Assembly (NCBI GenBank): GCA_010645155.1 | Contig: JAAGOF010000070.1 | Span: 385,947 to 449,946 of the forward strand | Reading direction: 5' to 3' | Length of the DNA stretch: 64,000 nucleotides | Source: Tigriopus japonicus | Taxonomy: Eukaryota; Arthropoda; Copepoda; Harpacticoida; Harpacticidae | Shown here: in pieces, positions 37,201-49,200 of the stretch | Layout of the letters: the number at the start of each line of letters is the position of its first letter | Position numbering within the stretch: the stretch's first letter is position 1 | The notes under the pieces: generated by a model | What the model was told of the DNA's origin: nothing | The model's database searches: none | The model's input: only the letters and a program-made list of their open reading frames with translations | Program-made: the position numbers and the translations under genes

Positions 37201-40200
37201 GAAGGAGCGGAACTGCCTTGTGTCTCTTGCAATCGCCGGATATTCTGGGCTTGCGAGGACAGCACTTCCAATTTACTGGCCAAGTTCGGATCGTCCGACG
37301 AGATCTTGATGTTGGACAGAGGAATCACAGGCTGTCGAGCATGGAGCTCTTTCAAGCTGGACTTGCGACTAAATGACGTCGACGACGATGACGACGACGG
37401 TGTGGGTTCTGACACGACCGCCGGAGGCGTGAGAGGCTTCACCGGATCAATGATCACGTCCGAGAACTGGTTGCTTTTGGGTAGATCATCACTGCTACTG
37501 TTGTTGGAGCTGGATCCGCACATTTTGAGGGGTGGCTTGACGGAATGATGATGATGAGTCGGCGGGTCCGGTCCCGGTTCATCGGCGTTCTTCAGAATGG
37601 GTCGGAGGGTCTCATCATAGCTCGAGTCCTTCTTCAGGACTCCGCGAAGGTTGGATCGATTCGTACCACTGCCTGGGGAGGATTTGCCTTCGAAGGCATC
37701 CAAGGACTCGTATTTGACCAAACTTTTGCGACGATTCCGATTTGGAGCGAACGGAAGAGCCTCTGAAGGTTCAAGAGGTGAACTTGGATCTTGAGATTTT
37801 CGACCTGGACTTAGACACAGATCTTCTGTAATTTAAGAAAACAAAGGAAGTTGAAACCGATTGGAGAACAGGAGATGAGAAGCTTTCATTTCTATCTTTT
37901 ACCAATGGTTTGATTGGTTCGCTCTTTCTTCATGATCCTTTGAGACGAAGATGAGGATTTAGCTGATTCCGTGCGTCTTAAGCCTGATGAGGCATGGCCC
38001 CGTGAAACTGATGTTCCCGATTCCGTGGAAGATTGACTGAACAACGACCTCATGGCCTTCACCGAAGTCCCTGGAAAAGAATCACCTTTTACATTAAACA
38101 ACATTCTTAAAGTACGATTTTTATAAATATATCCCCCCGCGTCCATCACCCACAAAAACCATTAGCATCTGAGCACCCCAAGCAATTTGATATTATATAT
38201 CACTATCAGTCATAGACGGGTCGAGATCCACCACCAAATAAATCCTTGTCCGAACATTAGCGGCATCGGCAGTGTCAGCAGCAAATCAGGAAAAATATGC
38301 GAGTCAATTCAGACCTATCTGGAATTTCTCTTTGAAGTCTGACGACGAGGACGAGATAATCCCGGGACCTCTTTGGACTCTGGCCGCTTCTTGGACCTCG
38401 TCAATCGTGATGGGTTGGGTTTGGTATCGGGACACGAGGAGTCGTCGTCGAGCCCGATTCGACGATTGGGATGATGGGGAAAGCGGGGATTTGGGTGGGG
38501 TTTTGTGATGATCCAAGATCACACCACGAGAGGGAGTGGAGGTCATGGTAGTTGATGAGGTCGCGGTCGCTGAATGTGACGATGATAAACAAGAGGAGGA
38601 AGAAGAAGAAGAGGAGAACAATTGGACGCGCTCAATGAGGCTAAGTTTGCTGGGATCTGCCAAGGGGAAGGAGGATATAACAATCGAGTTTGAAATGGAA
38701 CAGTTTGGGAAAACATGAGAGAATGGGAAGATTAATTTGAAAGGTGGGTTCAAGACCAATGCTTACCATCCATGGAGGAACGAGAGAAAGGACCGTTGGG
38801 CGTCGGCAATTCAAGGTCTGACTCGCCTCTGAGATCAACATCAAAGGATGGCTTGTGAACCTCGCCAAACGGCAGAGAACAAGTCATCGTGGACGACGTG
38901 TCCAAGGACGACGAGGAGGAGGAAGTTCCTTTCAAGATTGAAGGTCTCGTCCTGAAATCAAACAAGGATCAAAATGGTTCAAGATGCCGTCCTTAACCAA
39001 AGCCACCAAACGAAATTCTCACTCTGGCGTGGTTGGAGATAGGATCACTTTTTCGGTTCCTCTCCTCACTACACCTCCTTGGGTAAGATCCTCTTTGGAT
39101 TCCTTGTTTTTCAGAATGGGTCTGGGTTTGGCCCCACTTTCGTTTAAAGGCTCGCCTTTATCCTCGTGAGACGAGGTCAAGGGAGCTTTTCTTGTGACCA
39201 CCGAGGTGATGGTCAGCTCACTTGGATCCGTCAGATTGGCTAGAATGTTCTCCTCGGACTTTTTGCGTCTCAATACCAAGATCGGTTTGGGATTCAGATT
39301 GTTCTCGGTTTCGGTCTCGGATCTCAAAGGAGCGCAATCGCTCAAGGGGCTCAAACTCTCTTCGGATTTTCGGCTTTTGAGTATCGATCGAGGAGGTCTG
39401 GATCCACCACTGCCTTCATCCACATCTAGATCGTCATCTGTACTCGCTCCATTGGGATTAGATCGCTTCTTTAGGATGGACTTGATCTTGCTATCCGTCT
39501 CCAGACTGACTTCCAGGCACTCCAAACTACCCGTTTGCTTCTTCAAAATGGACGAAATTGGCAATCGAGTGCCATCCGACGCGATCTCAGGGCTATGAGA
39601 TCGACTGGCATGAGCACTGCTATACTTTCGCTTCAGGATTCCCTGAGGTGGAGGTTCGGGACTTGAGCGGGACGAATGAGCTCGATGGTCCGAAAGGAAA
39701 GCATCCGGGCTATGAGAGCGAGAACCCGCACTACTGTATTTTCGCTTCAGGATGCCTTGCGGTTGAGGCTCTGGACTTGATCGCGAGGAGAGCGTACTGC
39801 GATATTCCGAGAATTCCGGACTATGACTTCGACTGGTAGCGGCACTACTAAATTTCCGTTTGAGAATGCCTTGAGGTGGTTGAGCGGGCTCAGGTGACAT
39901 CCAAGGGTTGGACAGGTCGTCCAGATCTTCCAGACTTGAGCGCTTCTTCAGAATGGATGGGGGCAAGTTATCCGGGGATGAGGCACGACTAGACTCACAG
40001 ATCGAGTTATTTCGACTCCGCAAAATGGAACTGGGCACTTCGGAAGAAGATACGGGACTAGGAGCTTGAATGCGTACGTGCTCACCTTTGCTCGGATTGG
40101 ACCCGGATAACTCATCGGCGTGACTCGAGCGTTTCTTTAGGATACCATTGCCCGTGAACTCGGTCATTTTCAAAATGGGTTTCACAGCCGATTCTAGCAG

Positions 40201-43200
40201 ATCCTCGGTGCTCTTCTTGAGAATGGGTTTAATTGGAGAGCCACTTTCATCGCTAGAAGTTATCGTGGTTGGAAAAGCCTCGGCAGACGGACTTCGGTGA
40301 TCAAATAAGGTCAAGGAAGAGGACCGGTGTCTAGTCTTCAAGGATGGACCATTGGGAGACATCTCTGAATTGGGGTTGGTGCCATCATCACAATCGGGGT
40401 GGTTACTACTGACAATGCCCACAGACTTCCATTGGAGAGATTCTCTAGGGTGTGCCACGGGGTTTGAAGCTGCCTCGGAATGACCTCGATGTTGAGACTT
40501 GTGATTGTAATCATTGATGAAATCTTGGCACGTTTTCAGCACCTCCTCTTCATCAAAGGTGACCTCATCGCCAGAGGGGTCATTCTCAACATCGAGGCCA
40601 TCCACGATTCGTAAGGCAGCCTCTGCTCGTGATGATAAGGCCTCAAACTTGGACATGAACTCATTATCGGCGGTTCTTTTCGGTGTTCCATTTCCATCTT
40701 GAACGAGAGACAGTTTCCTGACCGATAATGAGGAAGACGACAACGACGACGAGGAATTTGAAGATGACGACGACGAAGAAGACGAGGATGACAAATGAGC
40801 ACTATGTGGTCGTCTACTGGCAGTTTCTGGGATCCCTTCAGATCGATCTAGACGGGGTGGAGCATGCTCATTGGGATTGAAATGGCTGATGACCCCCGTG
40901 GAACTTCGTCGCTTGAGCACACCGGCGAATTCCTTCACAAACGCCGGCGTGGTCTCATTCACTGAATTGTCTTTTCGGCGCAAGAAATTGGCCGGTAAAC
41001 CATCGGTGCCCGTTTTTCTTAATTGGGGCTTGATTGGACTCACTGCAATGCCCGGTTGAACCATCCCCAAGATGGGAGAGTTCTTTTCAGATTCAGTGGG
41101 AAACATGGGGGGTTTGGTGGCCGATCCTGCTGATCCAGGACTGGTGATACAACTTCCGGGACTCTGAGATCCTGAGATCATGGTCAGTTTCAAATCGACA
41201 GCAGCGGCATTGCCCGTGTTTGAGGCGCCTTTGTTGCGGGCCAAGGATAAAATCTCTTCATCCGAAGTGACACTTTTCGGCGAATTTCGTTTGGGGGCGG
41301 GTGGCTTCTTTACCATGAGAGGACTTTCTCTGGGCTTTGTTTTTGAAATCGGAAGAAGAGGTTCACAATCTTCGGAGGCAGTAGAGGCTCGAATAGATTC
41401 GTCACCAACTTGAGAAGTCACCTCAGACCGTTTCCTTGTTCTGACTTGACCTTAAAAAGGGAAGCAAAAAAATAGGAGAACAAAGTAGTGCAAGATCAAG
41501 AACATCGGATTGGATAAAACACTTACCATTGAGGCCTTGAAGATCACTGGCAGCTTGGAAGAGAATCTCCTCACTTGAATACGAGGTCGGGGCAATTGGC
41601 GCTTTGGACGACGAGTTTCCTTCCAATGCTTTGCGCAAATACGAAGGGGAACTCCGATGATGAGATAACAGCGATTCCGAGCCACCCCCGGGGGAAGACG
41701 AGTCTCGGAACGAGTTTCTCGAAGACCCACTGAGGCCTTGCAATGAGCTGGCTTTGATGGGCTGGAATTGTCGCTCCTCGAGACCAAACAAGGACACTTT
41801 GGAGGGCTCCACCATAGACAACGCTTCACGTTCTTTGGTAGGATCTGCAATTAAAACCCAATCCATATTGGTCTTCTTACAACTCAACTTCATGACTTGC
41901 TTACCTTTCCGCCCTTTATTCACGTCCCGTCTTCGCGGGGCTGGAATGGGAGGGGTTGCCCGGAGTTTAGAGTCATCTGGACTAGTTTGGCGGACCTCCT
42001 CGGACTTGATGACAATATGTTCGCGGGAAACATAGCGAGGCTGAAGCTTGGCCGAGGCCGAGAAATGATCCGAGGCTGACGTTCCTCTGGCCCCACTGAG
42101 TTGGAGGCCACATCCAACCTCTCCAATCTCGTGATAAATGTGCTCGGGTGAGGAATTATCTCTGGCCGGCAAAGTCTGGCTTTCATGAGCAGAAGTGCGG
42201 GTCTGTCGGAGTGAACTTGATCGACGAACCACGGGTGGTTGCGGGTCAGCCAAGGGTGCCAATTGAGACGTCGAGTTGTTCGACGAGGATGGAGGAGTGG
42301 CACCATCGCGCTTCTTCCTCCGCCGATATCTCGAATAGGATTGGTAGTTCCTAGGAATAACGAAAAGTAAATGACATGGGATAAAGTCGGTCATTGTTGT
42401 TGCCGTCTTACCTGGCGGAATCATTGTCGTCATCACTGGATGAGCTGGCAGCCGATTGGCTAAGTCGACTAGCGATTTGAGAGGCCAATTGCTTCCTCCT
42501 TTCCTCCTTGTACTTGGCCATCCTTTCACTTTTAGACCCGCCTCCTCCTCCTCCGCCTACCCCTCCATCGATGCCGGAGTCGATCTTGGGCGGGGCCATG
42601 GTCATCCGTCGCAACTCAGGATTGCTATGGATCAGATTCGCCGAGGACGGAGCTCCGGCACTCAGTTCACGTCTTCGCCTCGTTTCTCGACGAAGGCTTC
42701 GACTTCTTTGTCGTCGTTCCCGATCATGGTCGCTTTGACACTGAGCGTCTGCAAGAAAGAACATTATTGTGCTTTTAGCCAAATTTGAGGGTGCGGGGAG
42801 AAGAAAGAACGAAGAAAAAAACTGATAAGGATCGAATGCCAAGAGGTTGGCCATGGTGGTAACGAGTGGACACCGAAGCCACATCAGAGAGGAGGCACAC
42901 TTATTTTTGTGTTGTCAATCTGTTTTCGCTCAGGTGGAACCGTCACTCATTTGACTGGCACAGCTCAGTGATTTCAAAGATGATATCACGGTGTCTTTCC
43001 CCTTATATTAAGTAGTTGACAAACCATCGGGGAATAAAACTACCTTTGTTGGCGCCGAGAAGAGGTAGATTTCTATTCAAAGCACCACCACTACCGTGGA
43101 TATTAGGCAGGCCACTTCGTTTTCCAGCTCGTCGGGTCTTGATGTCCACGAACTCGATATCGAAAAACGGCGTGCTCCACAGAAAAGTCTGTCTGGCCTT

Positions 43201-46200
43201 CACCCCGCTGTTATTGTACTCGCTATTGCTCACAGCCGTCATGGTTGGTTTGAACAATTCGAGTCACTCAATGAATGATGCACACATTCCGAAATCCGAC
43301 CAGGACAACAACAACAGTTACGAGAACGGTGAAGATCCCAAGGCGAATCAGGATTTTGCACTTGACACCCACGCAGTCGTGGACCGATGCACGACAGTCT
43401 AAAAAAAGTGCTTCAAGGCACACGAACACGCTCACTCACTCACTCACGCACAGAACATTGTTTCCAAAGAGACATCTCAATAGTCCTGATGATGATGACG
43501 AATGGCGATTGTTCCAACTTGAAGCCCGTGATTTTTGATCCCAATAAGACGAAAGACCAAGCGTAACATGCTATTTCCAGACCCAACACAAGTTGAAATC
43601 ACTGAACGAGTAGTCCGAGGACAAGACCAAAAAACAGATCGCTTTAGGCGGTTGGTCGGAGGCTGAGTCACCATTCACATGTATGAACCTACGGACGGAC
43701 GTGCTCCATTGGACGTAGTCTACTACCTCTAGCATCTACATTCTACTGTATTCAGTTGGCAGAGCAGTGTCAGTCAGGCTCTTCGCGGGTTTGGCCTAGA
43801 AGATCGATTCATTGAAGTGCGTGAAGGAACGGGCCCTCTTGATTGTGTCTTTCTTCGGATGGTTCCTTAATGTTTCACTTAGACACTCGCGAGTCCATTT
43901 TACGAACCAACCAACCATCGCTTCGTGTTGGTTTGGGGTGGGCACGTACTCGTACATACGTAATGTTAACCCACTCGATCACCTTGGATGACGAGAACAT
44001 CGCCTCTGGGATCTTGATGGGCACCACAACCAACAACACTTCTTAGGTGCGTACGTACGTACGAGCATCCACAGACACACTCACTTACATATGTGGGGAA
44101 TAATTCTCCTCTTGTGGCGAGAGTTGGCAAATGGTACAGGGGGATTTTTTTACAGACCCCGTTTAGAATTTGGTACCTCATCATCCTCAGGTACGCAGAC
44201 CGTTGGTTGATGGAAACGAGATGAAGCTGGGCCGATCTTGTGCACTCCTTCCCAAGGCGAATGCGAAATTCGGGGAATACAAACCATGCAATCTTAGAGT
44301 GACAGAAAAAGAGGGCGGTTGGTTGCTCATCAGCCTCATACTCGGGGAGAAATTTAAACGGCCAAATGTGAACAGTCCCTTTCAAATTTGAGACACCCCG
44401 TCTGAAGCGTTCGTTAAGTCCGTTTGTTCGTGGGTCGAGGAAACCACCTCCACATCTTGAGCAATCAAAGATTAGGCAACCATGAGATTCCGTACGTACG
44501 TAAACGGATATGGACAACGAAACGAGTGGATCTGTCTGAACTCCACTAAACGACTTCGTCCAAAAAATGGCCAACACTCAAAGAAACTACCTTTCTTACC
44601 ACAAATGACTGAATCAAAACTGTATCTCGTGATCACGTACCAAAGAAATCGGTAGAAATGACGAAAGAAACGGTTCGAAGAACAAGTTCCAGACGTGTTT
44701 TTCCCGCCCGACCTTCCGTCACTTTCTTTTTCATAGCTTCTCAATGAATTATGAATGAGTAATTTATTTTGAAATAAAAAGAAGGGGGCGTGGGTTTGAC
44801 AAGTGTACAAGCTACAAAGCACCACTCCACTTCTTGTCGAGTATTCAAGAAAAACCATGTTTGAATCGCCTGATGCCAACTTCGGAGATGTTTGCTATGG
44901 TGGTGTAGTGGTAGTATGCGTGTCCAGATTCGTTGATTTGTCCCAATTTGGTGATTGGACGCACAAGGAGGCTATGATATTTCATTGCCGATTCTCCCGT
45001 TTGAAGCGGATCTGTGTCTACTTTCATCACTTCCGCCACAACCAACGCGGTTATTTTTTGCCATAAACGGCAGTGAAGACGTTACAATGAGATCGTCTTC
45101 AGATGGAAATCCGTTGCACGTACAATAACGTTACGTTAGCTAACGACAAACAGAATAATCGGTTTACATGAACACAGCACTGTATTGTACGAATATTTGC
45201 AGGGAAGTGTGGACGATAGTTTCCGCCCACAAATGTCACTCCCTGGATAATGGCAACACCTTCTTTTCCGGAAGGAATTCAGGAAAGACCTTATCAACGC
45301 ACTTGTTCTGCCGACATAGAATTGGACTTTTTCATGAATTTGAAATCAATTTCATAAAGAATAACTTTTGCAATCGTGATGAAGAATAACTTAAAATAAT
45401 GCTTTGTGGTTTTGGAGGACAATCGAGAGGACATCACAAGCCTTACAATTACTGGTTATTGAAACGCAATTGACCGATGACATTTGCAACCAACCATTGG
45501 TGTTTTTGAACACTTTTTTTCTTGACCAAATACTTGTCTCTGTAGTTTTAACAACGAAGGTTATTACGTAAGACATGGTTTTTGAATATCCTGCCAGAGG
45601 CCTGGATTCGATCTGGCCTGAAATGGTTGAAGCTGTTATGGAAATTTCACATTCTCTAGTGAGGGTTACTTTCAAATAGAATGGCATTCTTTAAAGATAA
45701 ACCGAGGAAAATCTTTCAGTAAATTGAAGAGTCATCCCAACTTCAAATTATTTCGAAACTAAAACGTTTCGTGGATGCTGAGTGCGTTTATGACTCATTC
45801 GAGACGATTCTATTTTGGCCTAAAAGATAAGCCTCAAATATTTGACATCTTAAAATAGTTTTGATCAAAAGCATTCATTTTTATCTCATGCTACCTTTTT
45901 GCCTTTCAACGCTAAGTTTGAGTGTTTGATGACCATAGGTTATCAAAGTTTTTCATTAAAAAAACTTTCAGGCAATTGAGGGCCCAATAACTGTACACAG
46001 ATCTTGTGGAATCAGAGGCCCATCCATAAATCTGGTCAAGAGCTCTAAGAAATTATATTTCTTGATCGGTTTCTTAACAAAAGTGTTGAAGCCCACAATT
46101 TCAATCCTTGAAATAACTCCAATATAAACCTCAAAACAAAGCTCTTAACAATCAACATGTATATAGGCAACACTTACGAGGATTGTGGGGCCCAATTCAA

Positions 46201-49200
46201 GATATTGAAAACAAACCAATGTTGGTGAAAAGTTGGGGAAAAGGTAGGGTCATTAATTATTACATCGAGAGTCAAACGGGCCAAATAGGTCACTCACCAC
46301 ATGTGATATCTGAGGGCTCTTCCCTTTCTCCAACTTTTCACCAACATTGGTTTGTTTTCAATTCCTTGAATTGGGCCCCACAATCTTCGTAAGTGTTGTG
46401 GACAACATATTTTCGCGAATCATTAATTGCCATGATGTTTAAAAAGGAGAGTTTTCTATTGATTTCCGGGCTTAAGAACTGGAAGCGCTCCTTAGAGGGT
46501 TAAAATGGACTCACACAAGTGTTATGTGACCTTTTTTTTTTAATCTAATTTTTTGATCTCTTTTACAAATACCGAAAAGATCTGATCAGAAATTTTGTTT
46601 ACTTTAAACAATAACATCTCCAAAAGTGACCACAAAAGTCTATTGATTTGACCCAAAAGGCCTGAATCGAACTGGAGTATCAATTTGGAAACACAATCTA
46701 ATTGCCAAGTGTTTTTCGTCCATTGACCAGAAAAAAATGTTACGCAAGAATTGCAGATTCAAATGACAGACATGCGTCTGGTTGAGAAAAGTATATCCAG
46801 TGACTAAATCATTCGTAACGCTTCTTCGTTTACTCCCGTTTTCGGTTACTTTCAAAGCCAATGTTGAATATTTGCGAGGAAAAATCACCGAGTGTTTCTT
46901 TCACAATTTGACCACGCAAATGCTCCCAAAACGCCCAATTCTTGACACAAATCTCAGGCTGCTGTCTATTTCAACCGTGTCGCCTGTTGGACGAGACTTG
47001 GGACACAATTCCATTACTCAACACTACAGAGCGTGACTTTTTCTTTGTCGTCGACCGAGACGCACTTTGTCCCTTGTCTTGAACGCAAATATGAATGTGG
47101 GACAAACAATCGAATCCAAAAATTCAAGGCTTACCGGACGGAGATGGAGCCGAATCATGGGGACTGGGGGGTCCAGGTAGGCCTAAGATGAAGGCCCGTT
47201 GGTTGGCGAACACTTCCGAGGCTTCTAGAGAAATCGGACGAATGGGACGTGTCCGTAACCCCAAACGTGGATCAACTAGGCCTTGTCGAGGCTGTCCGTG
47301 ATCACTGGTTCCACGGGATTCTCGGGTCTCTCTTTGTAACTCGGTATTCCAACCGTGAAGGGTGTTTTGGTGGTGTTGTGGTTGAGGTTCGAGTTGAGGG
47401 TGTGCTGTTGGAGTTGCTCTGAGGGGACCGAGCAGAAGTTGTTTATTATGATTGGGAGACTGAGGACGGTGAGGCGGAGGAGGCACCAGCTGATGGGAAT
47501 GGGGAGGTGGTGGAGGAGGAAGATGAGGAGGAGGAGCACGAGAATACGCAACGGGAGAGGCGAGAACTCCAGGGCAACTGCTGGCCCAAGCAGCAGGCCC
47601 AGCCATAGATGGAACGGGAGGAGTTGGGCTAATATAGGAAGCGGGCGCGCCTTCCCCGACAACGGACTCGCCGAGTTCAGCTGAATGAAAGAACAAAACA
47701 TACGAGATTAGAGTCAGATGATCGGTCGGGAAGGAATTTGATTGATTCATTTTGGGGAAGTCAATGTCACTCATTTGTTGATGGGTCTTTGAAGAATTAG
47801 GTTGAAAAATAGAGGGAAATTGATAAGAGGAAAACGAAAACAAACCCGGTCCAAGGTTAGCCAAGAAACATGCTAAAATTTAGAGGTTGAGGGATCTGAA
47901 TCTTGGAAGGCCCGACGATGGGCCGTGGGTATCTTGAGGGTCGATTGGTCACCGACACGTCACAAGCTTTTTTTAAATTCAAATCGGGACAGCAAACGGT
48001 TTTTTTCAACGAGCTAGTTTCATGAGTGAAATTCAATTTTTCTTTGAAAGCTAGCACATTTCAATTGCTACAAGTAATGAGTTAGTTGTAAACATTTTAA
48101 TATATTTTTTTCTTGATGCGAGAATCATAAATTCAAACGCAAATTAATTTTGGCCAATGAGTCAAAAGTCGATCTTAGGAAGATTTTGTACTTGATCAAA
48201 TGAGAATATCGCACTCTACCCATAACAAAAGGGTAGTAATTCCTTCCTCTTTGGCAAAAAAAATCGGTAATGCTAGATAGCCTGAGATAGATATTGGCAT
48301 TCGTAGGTTAACACACGGTGCCGATGATTCACGCTGGTGATTGGTCAAGAGCATTCAGTTGAACATTCAGCTAATTCTAACGAAGTTCAACAACAAACCA
48401 GAGTTCTTCTTCTTTCTTGATTTTGTAGTGATCTGACTTGGTGCTGGGGTTGCCAATTTACTTAAGTGAAATCATATTCCCCACTGTCTACCAGCCTTCA
48501 TAAACAGGTTTTTTTCTTTAGGAAGCGCCAAAAGGCAAGGCATCCCTGACTTTTGTGACTTCTGAGCAGGGTTGCAAATCAAACTCAAATTCGTGTTTGC
48601 TCATATACAAGAGCAAAGCACCCATTCTCTAAGAGGTAACCCTACCTTGCAACCTCCCGTGAAAAACCTTGCGCAAGCCGAGATTTCACATCACTGAGAT
48701 TTTGTTGTCAATCACCCGATCATGTGAATTAATCGGCCCCTGTTTAAACTCCACACTAGTTGAAATTCACTTTTTGCATATCGAGTAAATACCTTAGACA
48801 CATTTCCAGCAGACTTGAGGATTTTCAATAACCAAACTGCCCTATCAAATGAGCGAAATAGTTTAGATGTGTTTCTTAGAAGAAAAGGTTCCTTTAATCA
48901 TGAACTTCGGCTTCCCGCATGATGAATGACGTCACAGACAGTCCGTGCCGGGTCGGGCAATCATAGATTTGATTGCCAATCTCTGCCTTTTAGTATTTCT
49001 AGGTAATGCCATTGCAATTAAACAAATGCTGTAATTGTACCGGCCTAAAAACTCCAGAAGTACTCGTTACTCCTGTCTTTTTGAAAGTCCAAAATGTCCT
49101 TTTCTCTATTATCATTTCGAAAGCTTAAACCTGATTTTTGAAGGCATAATTACAATACCTGGTAACAAAGTGAGACAGAGGAACAAAAAGATTAAATACC

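Larger units (their letters stand above)
42749..47134 (-). other. Supervillin intron and alternative promoter region
   Basis: The intron joins the proline-rich exon (47680-47135) to the SKSER exon (42748-42412). It contains the alternative first exon 43044-43242, its presumed promoter upstream (43250-44000, with TCAC and CGTAC simple repeats), and a 231-bp foldback (46168-46398). No other coding exon could be supported. Confidence 0.5.

Noticed and set aside
38512..38718. Plus-strand acidic frame (EEEEEEENN)
   Set aside because: It is the antisense of the Ser-rich supervillin exon 38315-38656, whose splice phases are consistent.
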